A stretch of 64,000 nucleotides of DNA from Pedobacter psychrodurus (GTDB lineage Bacteria > Bacteroidota > Bacteroidia > Sphingobacteriales > Sphingobacteriaceae), in contig NZ_SJSO01000014.1 in NCBI RefSeq assembly GCF_004331735.1, positions 62,001 to 126,000 of the forward strand, in the 5' to 3' direction. Below the pieces are notes generated by a model. It was not told the DNA's origin, did not search any database, and saw only the letters and a program-made list of their open reading frames with translations. The position numbers and the translations under genes are program-made. Position 1 is the first letter of the stretch; every line of letters starts with the position of its first letter. Positions 16,939 through 25,755 of this stretch are shown in pieces.

Positions 16939-17919
16939 TTATTTTACTTTCTGGGCTTTTACACCTTCATTCGTAATTTTTACGGGAAGAATATTACCAT
17001 CCGCATCAAACTTCATTTCATCGATACAAGTAACGCGATGGTTACCATCAGTTTCGGTTAAGGGGCGACGGTGGTAAACAATGTAGTATTGTCCTTTTTT
17101 CTCGTTAATAATTACAGAGTGATGGCCTGCACCAGTAGCAATTGAGGCATCTTGTTTTAATATTTTACCAATCCTTTTAAACGGACCGAATGGCGAATCG
17201 CCAACGGCATAAGCTACTGAGTAGTCGGGACCAGTCCAGCCGCCTTCGCTCCACATGAAATAATATTTACCATTTCTAATGAACATATATGGGCCTTCTA
17301 CATAATTATCAGGTGTAATTTCTTTAAAGGTTGTGCCATCTTCAAAAGGCAAAAAGCCTGTAAAATCTTTATTTAACTTGGCAATATTACAATGTTTCCA
17401 GCCACCGTAAATTAAGTAATACTGGCCATCTTTATCTTTAAACACAAACTGATCAATAGGTTGGGCGCCATTATGAAATTTATCGACCAAAGGTTTGCCT
17501 AAGTGGTCTTTATATGGTCCTTCTGGTTTATCGGCAACGGCAACCCCAATTCCGCCTATTTCTTTGTCGCTTTGGATATCGTTGGCGCCAAAAAACAGGT
17601 AATACTTTTTGTCTTTTTGAACAATTGCAGGAGCCCACATCGCTTTGTTGGCCCATTTTACAGCAGCAGTATCTAAAATGTGTGGATGTTTTTTCCATTT
17701 TACCAAATCATCTGATGAAAAGGCATCTAAAAAAACCTGCTCTTTGTATCTCGCAGAATAAGTGGGATAAACCCAATACTTATTATTAAAAATAGCAGCA
17801 TCAGGGTCTGCATACCAACCTTGAAATATTGGATTTCCAGATTGCTTAATCGTTTTAGTATCTTGAGCTAAAGAAGCAAATCCGGATAAAAGTAAAAGAG
17901 ATGAGAATAGGTATTTCAT
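16939..17919 (-). CDS. GH43 family glycoside hydrolase, secreted
   Basis: 326 residues with a Sec signal peptide (about 1-18, cleaved after ASLA). It is a single five-bladed propeller domain. The three GH43 carboxylates are in place: WYADPD (Asp38, base), PIDQF (Asp156, pKa modulator) and YVEGPYMF (Glu208, acid). GH43 enzymes cleave arabinose- or xylose-containing polysaccharides; substrate not assignable. No SusC/SusD pair or other sugar genes are near, so it is not in a polysaccharide utilisation locus here. Confidence 0.9.
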   Translation of the reverse strand: MKYLFSSLLLLSGFASLAQDTKTIKQSGNPIFQGWYADPDAAIFNNKYWVYPTYSARYKEQVFLDAFSSDDLVKWKKHPHILDTAAVKWANKAMWAPAIVQKDKKYYLFFGANDIQSDKEIGGIGVAVADKPEGPYKDHLGKPLVDKFHNGAQPIDQFVFKDKDGQYYLIYGGWKHCNIAKLNKDFTGFLPFEDGTTFKEITPDNYVEGPYMFIRNGKYYFMWSEGGWTGPDYSVAYAVGDSPFGPFKRIGKILKQDASIATGAGHHSVIINEKKGQYYIVYHRRPLTETDGNHRVTCIDEMKFDADGNILPVKITNEGVKAQKVK

Positions 17920-18022
17920 GGCAGCAATTTAGAAAAAAATCTGTGTTAAAAAAATACTGTCTTAGTTTAACCGAAAAGTGCAGAAAGTAAAAGCGCAAAG
18001 ATGTTTAAAGATGAAGATGCTC

Positions 18023-18833
18023 TTCGAGTCTGCTCAGACGGACAACCGCCCCCGTTTAAAAAGCATATAAAAAGTTAAGATTATATTTCCTTTTCTTTGG
18101 AAAGCAGTGACAGTGCTTTTAGGATGTGGCAGCCCCGCCCCCGTTTCTGCCAATGAAACCTGTGAAACAAGCAAACACACCAAAAAATAACAAAAATAAG
18201 TGCTTAAATTGGCATCTCACTCCGGTCGGGTTTAGGTGGCACGGATATTACTACTATTTAGGCTTGCAGAACAAATAACCAGTGCCCTTGCAGGAGCAGG
18301 CCTTTCAAATGATGAACTGCCCTCTAATAAACCCGACAAAGCTAAATAGCCCGCAGCGAAGCGAGGACTATTTAGCTTTGTCGGGACTGCAGTACCTATG
18401 AAAAATAGGTCAATCATTTCCAAAAACCAATTATTTAAAATACTTATTCACTTTTTTGGAAAGCAAAACTTACAGCAAATAGGTTAAAGCAGCCCCGCCC
18501 TTCGTTACAAATCCTCGCCCTCATGCTTCGGTCTGCGGGTTTTACACTGCAGTCGGGTTTAAGTGGCAAGACCCGTAATACTATTTAAAGCTTCAAACTG
18601 CATTATTAGCGCCATTGCATGAATAGGTTTTGCTTCGAAGAACCGCCACCTGTTAAATAAACCCGACAGCAGCGGCATCCCGTTTTTTTCATCGGGATAA
18701 AGCGAATGGCGGGACTATAACACCTATGAAACACTAAACGTTCATTTACAAAAAATCAAGATTCGCTTTCAAAAAAAATCCCTGCTTATATTAAATAGGC
18801 AGGGATGGTATTCGACTCCGCTCAGACTGACAA
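18023..18833. repeat. Composite repeat: two diverged copies of a 300-bp element
   Basis: Copy A spans about 18095-18404 and copy B about 18452-18733. They share, in the same order, TTTGGAAAGCA, GCAGCCCCGCCC, GTCGGGTTTA with GTGGCA, ACTATTTA, AATAAACCCGACA, CGGGACT and ACCTATGAAA. Both are GC-richer than their surroundings. The pair is bracketed by 23-bp near-identical direct copies at 18023-18045 and 18811-18833 (20 of 23 match). There is no gene in the 17920-18868 gap. The end of copy B also resembles the repeats at 55222-55291 and 58760-58828. Confidence 0.65.
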
Positions 18834-18868
18834 ATATAATTTTGTTCAGCCTGAATGCGTGGTTAAGC

Positions 18869-20239
18869 TTATTTGCTCAGCTCTGCGAAATATTTATGAA
18901 ATAACGGTAGAGTCTCTATTCCTTTATAATAATTGTAAATATCATATTTTTCATTCGGAGAGTGTAGTGCATCACTATCTAAACCGAAGCCAAAAAGCAC
19001 CGATTTAATACCCAGTGCATCTTCAAACAAAGCCACAATAGGAATACTGCCTCCACCACGTGTTGGAATAGCCTTTTTACCAAAACTATCTTCAATTGCT
19101 TTTTCGGCTGCTTGATAGGCAATACTATCCGTTGGGGTTACTACCGGTTCGCCACCATGGTGAGGGGTAACTTTAACCTTAACATTTTTAGGTGCAATGC
19201 TTTCGAAATGTTTAGTAAAAATCTCAGCAATTTCTTTAGAACTTTGGTGTGGAACCAAACGCATAGAAATTTTTGCATTGGCTTTACTAGGCAATACGGT
19301 TTTTGCGCCTTCGCCTATATAACCGCTCCAAATTCCGTTTACTTCTAAAGTTGGACGGGTACCTGTACGCTCTAAGGTTGAATAACCTTTCTCGCCCCAA
19401 ACTTCTTCGATATCTAAATCCTTTTTGTATTCTGCTTCGTCGTAAGGTGCAGAATTTAATGCTTTTTTCTCCTCATCTGTTAACTCAAGCACTTTATCAT
19501 AAAAGGCAGGGATAGTGATGTGGTTATTTTCATCGTGTAATGAAGCGATCATTTTACAAAGAATAGTAGCTGGATTAGCCACTGCCCCACCGTAAACTCC
19601 AGAGTGTAAATCGCGGTTCGGACCAACTACTTCAACTTCCATGTAAGCTAAACCACGTAAACCAGTTTCGATTGATGGGTGTTCCATGCTGATCATTGAA
19701 GTATCAGAAATTAAAACTACATCGGCTTTTAAACGATCTGCATTCGCTTTTACAAAAATACCCAGATTTGCAGAACCTACCTCCTCTTCACCTTCAATCA
19801 TGAATTTAACGTTACAAGCTAAAGTATTGGTTTGCATCATCAGTTCGAATGCTTTTACATGCATGTAAAACTGTCCTTTATCATCGCAAGCACCGCGGGC
19901 ATAAATTTTACCATCGCGTACTGTTGGCTCAAAAGGTGGTGTATGCCAAAGTTCTAATGGATCTGCCGGTTGAACATCGTAGTGACCGTATATTAAAACT
20001 GTTGGTAAAGAAGCATCTATAATTTTTTCGCCATAAACAATAGGATATCCTGCAGTTGGGCAAATTTCTACCTGATCAGCACCTGCATCTTTTAATTTCT
20101 GCGCAACATAATCAGCTGTTTTTAAAACATCGCCTTTGTATTTCGGATCAGCACTAACCGATGGAAAACGCAATAACTCAAACAACTCATCTAAAAAACG
20201 TTGTTTGTGCGTTTCTACATAATTTTTAATCTCTTGCAT
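18869..20239 (-). CDS. M20 family dipeptidase
   Basis: 456 residues from the ATG at 20239. A longer in-frame start at 20275 adds an uninformative leader. M20 metal and catalytic motifs: YGHYDVQPADPLELW (His and Asp), GACDDKGQF (bridging Asp), EGEEEVGS (catalytic Glu), and a late HSPNEKYDI (His). Dimerisation insert at about 205-380. This matches cytoplasmic Xaa-His/CNDP-like dipeptidases, which hydrolyse small peptides with two zinc ions. Stands alone. Confidence 0.92.
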   Translation of the reverse strand: MQEIKNYVETHKQRFLDELFELLRFPSVSADPKYKGDVLKTADYVAQKLKDAGADQVEICPTAGYPIVYGEKIIDASLPTVLIYGHYDVQPADPLELWHTPPFEPTVRDGKIYARGACDDKGQFYMHVKAFELMMQTNTLACNVKFMIEGEEEVGSANLGIFVKANADRLKADVVLISDTSMISMEHPSIETGLRGLAYMEVEVVGPNRDLHSGVYGGAVANPATILCKMIASLHDENNHITIPAFYDKVLELTDEEKKALNSAPYDEAEYKKDLDIEEVWGEKGYSTLERTGTRPTLEVNGIWSGYIGEGAKTVLPSKANAKISMRLVPHQSSKEIAEIFTKHFESIAPKNVKVKVTPHHGGEPVVTPTDSIAYQAAEKAIEDSFGKKAIPTRGGGSIPIVALFEDALGIKSVLFGFGLDSDALHSPNEKYDIYNYYKGIETLPLFHKYFAELSK

Positions 20240-20540
20240 AACAAAATGAATTTGGACAAATATAGGCTTTACCAAATAAATGGCACAGTAAGCGGCTAAT
20301 AAATTATCCTCATATAGGCCTAAAAATTTGCTTATAACCAGATGGTTAATGGCTTTAATTATTTTTTTTAGTGCTCAAAATCACTGTGTTACCTTTCAAA
20401 CTTAAAACCCGTCTTTTAATAGATACAAAAAAATGATTTAATGTTTGTAAAAAAGAATAGCACAGCATTATTTATATTTACTTTTTTGTAAATTGCGCAA
20501 ATAACAGATATCCTTAATCCTGTACGAAAGAATTTTAACA
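20240..20540. other. Divergent intergenic region
   Basis: 300 bp between divergent genes. It is AT-rich with no gene and no repeat. TACTTTTTTG near 20478 is like a -7 box but has two extra T, so I make no firm promoter call. Confidence 0.3.
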
Positions 20541-21515
20541 ATGAAATTTAGCGCAAAAGTATTTTTATCACTGCTGCTACTTCTTTGTATCCGAATTTCT
20601 TCTTTCGCACAAGCTCAGAATCCTACTCGTGTAAGTTGTCCGGAAGCCGCACAATACTATTCAAAAGACAGTATAAATATCGTAACCTTTGGAGCCAGTA
20701 CTGTTGAGGGCGTAAAAGGATTGGGTTTCCAAACCATGCTACAGAACAATTTTATAAATTGTTATACTAATAAGATAGTCGATATTACCAATCATGGTAT
20801 TGGTGGCCAAACTACTTTCCAGGGATTGCTCAGAATTGATAATGCAATAGCCAATAGAACAGGCTTTATAGTTATTGATATGGGTATTAATGATGCTATA
20901 GCTATAGCTGCCGGCAAAGGAAGTATAGCCGAAAGTGTTGCTAATATGAGGGTTTTGATTACAGCAAGCCTTAAACAGAGGTTAGTTCCAATTTTGTGTA
21001 CACTTCAGTTTGTTGATGATAGGACCAATAAGAGTTATGTTGCTGTAAATACTAATATCAGAAACCTGAATACTGCATACCGAAAACTGGTAACGGAGTA
21101 TAAAATATATTTAGCAGATGTAAATGCTGCTATGAGGCGCGATTTCTCACTTTATCAGGATGCATTTCATCCAAATGCACGCGGTTACAGATTGGTGAGC
21201 TATGTTATTTTCGACGCTATTAATAAAGCAATTTTTGATAAATTCTTAAAGTTTACCGTTACTCAGAATTACCCAAATCCTGCAGCCATGCAAACATTTA
21301 TTGATGTAGTTTTACCAGAAGCGGATAAAATTAATATCCAGATTTACGATTTAATGGGCCGATTGGTTAAAACAGTAGTAAACGAATACCTTAATACGGG
21401 AAAACACACTTTAGAAATCAATACCTCTACGTTTGTTCCCGGCATTTATTTCTTTAAAATCTCTTCCGATTCTGGCCAGTATAATACTGCAAAAAAGTTT
21501 ATCGTAGCGAGGTAA
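20541..21515 (+). CDS. SGNH/GDSL hydrolase with type IX sorting domain
   Basis: 324 residues. Signal peptide 1-23 (cut near SFAQA). Catalytic domain 45-225: block I VTFGASTVEGVKG with Ser53 (GAS rather than GDS), block III DMGINDA, and block V DAFHPNARG carrying the Asp-His pair. Residues about 238-324 form a type A C-terminal domain of the type IX system: TVTQNYPNPA, a middle DLMGRLVKT and PGIYFFKI. So the enzyme is exported to the cell surface or medium. Likely a lipase/esterase or carbohydrate esterase; substrate unknown. Confidence 0.88.
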   Translation: MKFSAKVFLSLLLLLCIRISSFAQAQNPTRVSCPEAAQYYSKDSINIVTFGASTVEGVKGLGFQTMLQNNFINCYTNKIVDITNHGIGGQTTFQGLLRIDNAIANRTGFIVIDMGINDAIAIAAGKGSIAESVANMRVLITASLKQRLVPILCTLQFVDDRTNKSYVAVNTNIRNLNTAYRKLVTEYKIYLADVNAAMRRDFSLYQDAFHPNARGYRLVSYVIFDAINKAIFDKFLKFTVTQNYPNPAAMQTFIDVVLPEADKINIQIYDLMGRLVKTVVNEYLNTGKHTLEINTSTFVPGIYFFKISSDSGQYNTAKKFIVAR

Positions 21516-21570
21516 CAAAAGATTTAAACATTAGTCTATTTATAGATTAATATGTTTTATACCTTTAACC

Positions 21571-22125
21571 ATGACCACAGAGACATTTTTCACCAATGAA
21601 GTTATTGATCTCGATCTTCTTCCAAAATACGAAGACATTCAGTTAAGCCGACCACATCCCGATTATTGGAAAATCATCTGCATTAATCTGTTTATCTTTT
21701 TTGGCCTACTCGGAATAACTATTGGTATACTCCTATTCTTTGTTGATGAAGTAAAACCAAATGCAAAATGGATTATCCCTCTTTATTTTGCATTATTAGC
21801 CATTTTCTTACTACTCTTTCGCGCTAGTTTTAAGAAACGAGGTTATGCTATCCGCGCACATGACGTAATATACAAGAGTGGAGTTATCGCCGAATCGACA
21901 ATAATTGTCCCTTTAAACAGGATTCAGCATATCGAATTAAATGAAGGGATTTTTTCCAGGATGTACAAATTGGGATCATTACAGCTATTTACCGCAGGTG
22001 GCCAAACAGGGCATATCCATATTTCGGGTATTGCAATTGATGAGGCAAAGCGTATTAGAGACCTGCTTTTGAAAAAAATAGACTTGCTTGAAAATCCAAT
22101 AACCGAATTAAATCCTAATGAATAA
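21571..22125 (+). CDS. bPH2 membrane protein (YdbS-like)
   Basis: 184 residues with two transmembrane segments near 35-60 and 68-88, then one bacterial PH-like domain (bPH2, about 92-170). The segment VPLNRIQHIELNEGIFSRMY is the family's core. It overlaps the next gene by 8 bp, as ydbS and ydbT do in other bacteria. Function is not settled; the Bacillus pair affects sensitivity to antimicrobial compounds. Confidence 0.85.
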   Translation: MTTETFFTNEVIDLDLLPKYEDIQLSRPHPDYWKIICINLFIFFGLLGITIGILLFFVDEVKPNAKWIIPLYFALLAIFLLLFRASFKKRGYAIRAHDVIYKSGVIAESTIIVPLNRIQHIELNEGIFSRMYKLGSLQLFTAGGQTGHIHISGIAIDEAKRIRDLLLKKIDLLENPITELNPNE

Positions 22126-23623
22126 CGATTTTAGTAAACCACAGCGGGAATCGGCCTTTGGTATTATTATAATGGGTGCTCATACCATGTTAAAAATTGG
22201 CAAGGCGAGTTTCTTCTTATTCATTATCGCGTTTGTAAAAATGTCGAGCACTTCTTTTACCTATCTGATATTAGGCATTTCTGCTATAATTGTTTTCAGT
22301 TTCATATTTGCTTATTTATGGTATTTAAAATTTACCTTCTTCTTAGATAAAGAAAAGCAGGAATTTGTGGTGAATAAAGGGATATTCAATCGCGATCAGG
22401 TAATTATTCAGCTCGATAAAATACAGCAAGTTAACATTAACCAGAATATTCTGCAGAAAATTATCGGTGTTTATGGTTTAAAAATCGATACTGCTGGCGC
22501 TCATGGCGAAGAAGTGAGCATAAAAGCAATTGACGAAACTTCGGCCTATAACCTTCGAGAACATTTATTAAATAGAAGAGCAGCAACCGAAGTCCAATCG
22601 GAAATTGAACATGAAAACAATAAGACAGAAGAAACACCATTTTTAAGAATAAGCGCCTGGACTTTGTTTAAAGTTGGGCTAACCTCTAATTATGGACAAA
22701 GTTTAGCTTTACTTGCTGCTTTTTTTTACACCGTTATTTATGAGGGCAGGCAGTTGCTCGATGCTTTTAAAATTAATAAAGATGAAATTCAGAGCACGGT
22801 AACAGGTATGTTGACCATTGTAACGGTTTTTATCTTAATTGCATGCCTTTTAATGGTACTGTTGATTATTAACCTGGTTAGAACCTTTTACAAGTATTTC
22901 GAACTCGAAATTAGCGAGCATAAAAATACACTCTTACTCTCCTCAGGGCTGATTGCGAAGAAAAATACGCTGATTAGCCCAAACAAAGTCCAGATTACCA
23001 AATACAGTCAGAATTACTTTCAGAAAAAGATGAACATGCTGAATATGAGTTTAAAGCAGGCTCAATTTGGACAAAGTAAAAAAGGGCATGAAATGCAGGG
23101 AAATACTTTGGAAATTCCGGGATGTAACCCTATCGAACGGGATGAATTGTTAAAAATGATATTGGGCCAAAAACTTTTAAAAGCAAAAATATTTATCCCT
23201 GACTGGCGGTTTTTGAATTTACCAATCTTCTTTAAACTGATTTTACCAGTTGTGGCATTTTTAATCATTGCGTTTAACGTCCCTGAGGTTAAACCTTATA
23301 TCGGTGTATCAATTGCTTACTTTATAATTGGCACTTTGATGATTTACATCAGTTACCGCCGGCATCGGATTTCAGTAAGTCAAGATTTCATCATCAAAAC
23401 CAGCGGGATTTGGGATATTTCAAATGAAATTGTAATGCCAAATAAGATTCAGGCCATTACCACTTTTCAATACCAATGGCACAAAGGGGTCGATGTTGGC
23501 CACCTCACTTTACATACGGCTGCAGGTCAGATTCATTTTAAGTATGGTAATTATACTGAAATTAAACAGCTGGTAAATTACTGGCTGTACCAGGTAGAGC
23601 GTAAAAATGATAATTGGATGTAA
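22118..23623 (+). CDS. bPH2 membrane protein (YdbT-like)
   Basis: 501 residues, close to the usual length of the family. Paired transmembrane segments near 20-75, 190-265 and 365-410 alternate with three bPH2 domains (about 80-150, 275-345, 415-495). The repeated core reads LDKIQQVNINQNILQKIIG, then PNKVQITKYSQNYFQKKMN, then PNKIQAITTFQYQWHKGVD. It is read with the preceding ydbS-like gene (8-bp overlap), and the two probably form one membrane complex. Confidence 0.87.
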   Translation: MNNDFSKPQRESAFGIIIMGAHTMLKIGKASFFLFIIAFVKMSSTSFTYLILGISAIIVFSFIFAYLWYLKFTFFLDKEKQEFVVNKGIFNRDQVIIQLDKIQQVNINQNILQKIIGVYGLKIDTAGAHGEEVSIKAIDETSAYNLREHLLNRRAATEVQSEIEHENNKTEETPFLRISAWTLFKVGLTSNYGQSLALLAAFFYTVIYEGRQLLDAFKINKDEIQSTVTGMLTIVTVFILIACLLMVLLIINLVRTFYKYFELEISEHKNTLLLSSGLIAKKNTLISPNKVQITKYSQNYFQKKMNMLNMSLKQAQFGQSKKGHEMQGNTLEIPGCNPIERDELLKMILGQKLLKAKIFIPDWRFLNLPIFFKLILPVVAFLIIAFNVPEVKPYIGVSIAYFIIGTLMIYISYRRHRISVSQDFIIKTSGIWDISNEIVMPNKIQAITTFQYQWHKGVDVGHLTLHTAAGQIHFKYGNYTEIKQLVNYWLYQVERKNDNWM

Positions 23624-23648
23624 TTTTTAAAGAACTAAAACAATTAAT

Positions 23649-24014
23649 ATGAATACCAGGGAACAGATCATTTTAAATGAAGATAGATTATTAACGGCCA
23701 TACAGAATGGTGATATTGAGGATCTAGATCTGCTTTTGCATGAAGATCTACTTTTTAACCTGCCCAATGGAATAACCATAACAAAGGCGATGGATATGGA
23801 AACTTATACATCCGGAAATTTGGTTGTAAATTCTATTCTACCGGCTGAACAGCAAATTAACCTAATTAACGATACCGCAGTTGTTAGTGTGAAAATTGAG
23901 CTAAAGGCAGTATATACTTCACAATCCATCGAAGGTATTTTCAGATATTTGAGAGTTTGGAAGTTGTTTGATCAGAAATGGAAAGTAATTGCCGGAAGTT
24001 GTGTGGCCATATAA
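23649..24014 (+). CDS. NTF2-like (DUF4440) protein
   Basis: 121 residues with the compact cone-shaped NTF2 fold: an N-terminal helix LLTAIQNGDIEDLDLLLHED, then strands ending in RVWKLFDQKWKVIAGSC, characteristic of DUF4440/SnoaL-like proteins. No catalytic residues can be assigned. It starts 25 bp after the ydbT-like gene in the same direction, possibly co-transcribed. Confidence 0.8.
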   Translation: MNTREQIILNEDRLLTAIQNGDIEDLDLLLHEDLLFNLPNGITITKAMDMETYTSGNLVVNSILPAEQQINLINDTAVVSVKIELKAVYTSQSIEGIFRYLRVWKLFDQKWKVIAGSCVAI

Positions 24015-24021
24015 AAAATAA

Positions 24022-24050
24022 CAGCTGCCAGGTTTAAATCCAAGCAGCTG
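24022..24050. terminator. Possible weak convergent terminator
   Basis: A 7-bp perfect stem (CAGCTGC at 24022-24028, GCAGCTG at 24044-24050) with a 15-nt loop between convergent stop codons. No strong T-run. Confidence 0.4.
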
Positions 24051-24061
24051 CTATAATTCAA

Positions 24062-24946
24062 TTAATTCTGGTATGCCGCAGCAAACTCAGCAGCAAAATC
24101 TTTAAGCTTAATGTTACCTAAAGCAGGCCTGTTTTTGTTATAATCTACAAAAAGTTTATTGCTTCTTATCGCATCGCCCATTTCTACATAGCTTTTGGCT
24201 ATTTCTTCAGGTAAACCCGCTCCTACCATTCCGTTAAATGCATCTTCATCGCTAAATTCTATCCATGGTAATGCTGGTTTACCGACTGCAGTACCTAATA
24301 CTTTTGCAACATCAGCCGGCGTACTCTCATCATCACTGGCTACGTATTGTATGGTTTTGCCTGTAAAATCACTTTCCAATACTTCAGCAGCTACTTCAGC
24401 AATGTTACGTGGGTGCACCAAAACAAGTTTTGAATCGGCGCCAAAATTAGATCCTAATATGTTTGCATGTTTAACCATGTCAACGTTGGCTAAAAAGTTA
24501 ATGTAAAAATAACCAGCACGTAAATGTTTTACATCTACCCCATCTAATGAAGCAAAAATATTTTCTACATCATATAATCCTGCAATTGGCCCCGTTCCAT
24601 CTGGCAGATCTGCACCTACGCTACTTAAATTCACTACTTTTTTAACCCCGGACGCTTTAATGGCAACAGCATAATTTTCGCCAATACTTTTAATATATGC
24701 CCTAAATTTTGGTGCTGCAAAATTCGGCGGCACCATGGTGTAAATAGCATCAGCTCCAGAAAAGACCTCTTTTAAAAATTCGGTATCGCTTACACTACCA
24801 ATTAATGGTATTGCACCAAGTGATTTAATTTCTTCAGCTCTATCGGCGTTGCTGCTAATAATTTTTACTTCGTGACCTTTAGCTACCAATATTTCGGCAA
24901 GCGGCTTTGTAATATTACCTATTGATCCTGTTAATGTTATTTTCAT
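24062..24946 (-). CDS. NmrA-like NAD(P)-binding oxidoreductase
   Basis: 294 residues. The N-terminal Rossmann motif is ITLTGSIGNITKPLAEIL (Gly-rich turn GSIGNIT, unlike the canonical GxxGxxG). Then VKIISSN, SDTEFLKEVFSGADAIYTMVPPN and VVNLSSVGADLPDG, typical of atypical short-chain NmrA/QOR2-type enzymes. These sense or reduce with NAD(P)H, often quinones. It is divergent from an HxlR regulator, which very likely controls it, as is frequent for this pairing. Confidence 0.88.
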   Translation of the reverse strand: MKITLTGSIGNITKPLAEILVAKGHEVKIISSNADRAEEIKSLGAIPLIGSVSDTEFLKEVFSGADAIYTMVPPNFAAPKFRAYIKSIGENYAVAIKASGVKKVVNLSSVGADLPDGTGPIAGLYDVENIFASLDGVDVKHLRAGYFYINFLANVDMVKHANILGSNFGADSKLVLVHPRNIAEVAAEVLESDFTGKTIQYVASDDESTPADVAKVLGTAVGKPALPWIEFSDEDAFNGMVGAGLPEEIAKSYVEMGDAIRSNKLFVDYNKNRPALGNIKLKDFAAEFAAAYQN

Positions 24947-24951
24947 GATTT

Positions 24952-25011
24952 TTTGTTTTTAAATATTGAATACAAAGCTATATTTGTACTTACTTTTATA
25001 CAAGTACTTAC
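24952..25011. promoter_or_regulatory. Divergent promoters and candidate HxlR operator
   Basis: Plus-strand promoter: TTTG at 24952-24955 and TATATTTG at 24979-24986, spacing 23 bp. Minus strand: TAGCTTTG read from 24980-24973. The two -7 boxes overlap by two bases. Two direct copies of GTACTTAC lie at 24986-24993 and 25004-25011, 18 bp apart, at or just beyond the plus-strand start point. TTGTA (24984-24988) and TACAA (24999-25003) form an inverted pair. HxlR-type regulators bind short repeats of this kind. Confidence 0.5.
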
Positions 25012-25027
25012 CCCAAAGTATGTAACC

Positions 25028-25381
25028 ATGACAGCTGTTAAAGAAAGTTCGACCCGTAATTTTAATAAAGGAATAGCGCTAACCAGCTGCCCTGTTACTT
25101 TTGTAATGGAAAAAATTGGTGGTTATTGGAAACCGATCATTATTTTTCATTTAATGAGTGGGCCAAAACGCTACAGCGAGTTAAAACGTGCAATACCACA
25201 GATTACGGAGAAAATGCTTATACAACACTTAAAGCAAATGCAAAATGATGACCTTGTTCGTAGAGATGCTCAAGCCGTTGTTCCTCCTGTAGTTACCTAT
25301 AGCCTCACAAAATCAGGGCAGGATCTTTTTCATGTGCTAAATTCAATGGTAGATTGGGCGGTTAAAAATGGCTCTGTGTAA
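25028..25381 (+). CDS. HxlR family transcriptional regulator
   Basis: 117 residues from the ATG at 25028. The longer in-frame start at 24953 would run through the promoter. HxlR winged-helix signature: CPVTFVMEKIGGYWKPIIIF, then GPKRYSELKRAIPQITEKML and LTKSGQDL. Cys near the N-terminus (CPV) is the redox-sensing position in relatives such as YodB and HypR. It is divergent from an NmrA-like reductase and probably represses it until a quinone or electrophile appears (inference). Confidence 0.9.
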   Translation: MTAVKESSTRNFNKGIALTSCPVTFVMEKIGGYWKPIIIFHLMSGPKRYSELKRAIPQITEKMLIQHLKQMQNDDLVRRDAQAVVPPVVTYSLTKSGQDLFHVLNSMVDWAVKNGSV

Positions 25382-25698
25382 ACCTTGCTAACAGCACATA
25401 AATAAGGCTTTGGGTTTAAATAGTAGTACAAACTAAATTATATAAACCTTGGCGAAGCGGATACCGGCCTTGTGGGCAATGCCTGCAGCAGTATGAGCAA
25501 AGCAAAGGGCTACAGAACCCAATGAATGCAGGTGTGGCTTTACACCTAAATCCCTTAAAGGGGACTTCATACCCAAATCTAATCTTATGGTCTTTGCATT
25601 TATTTATCCATGCTTAATTGCAGGAAAGATTCTGAAACAAGTTCAGAATGACGAACGGTTAGGGCGACTGGTTAGGTTTTTAACTAATTACTAACAAC
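25382..25698. repeat. Intergenic region with REP-like elements
   Basis: Contains a GCGAAGCGGATACCGGCC segment running to GCAAAGCAAAGGGCTACAGAACC (about 25452-25520), a TCCCTTAAAGGGGACTT palindrome (about 25552-25568), and GATTCTGAAACAAGTTCAGAATGAC (about 25627-25651), an inverted TTCTGAA/TTCAGAA hairpin. No coding frame. Confidence 0.45.
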
Positions 25699-25731
25699 TT
25701 TGGCAAAAAGCGATAGGAATTGTTATTTTTG
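25699..25731 (+). promoter_or_regulatory. Promoter of the UvrD/PcrA gene
   Basis: TTTG at 25699-25702 and TATTTTTG at 25724-25731 with 21 bp between them, a textbook Bacteroidota vegetative promoter. The start point should be near 25737, so translation cannot begin at the upstream TTG at 25720. Confidence 0.7.
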
Positions 25732-25755
25732 AGCCTCAAAAAAACAGGAGCCGAT

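Noticed and set aside
16939..17919. Polysaccharide utilisation locus
   Set aside because: A single GH43 gene is present without SusC/SusD-like genes, a regulator or other glycosidases next to it.
17920..18868. Insertion sequence
   Set aside because: Repeats and direct flanks are present, but no transposase frame or terminal inverted repeat of a known type could be found.
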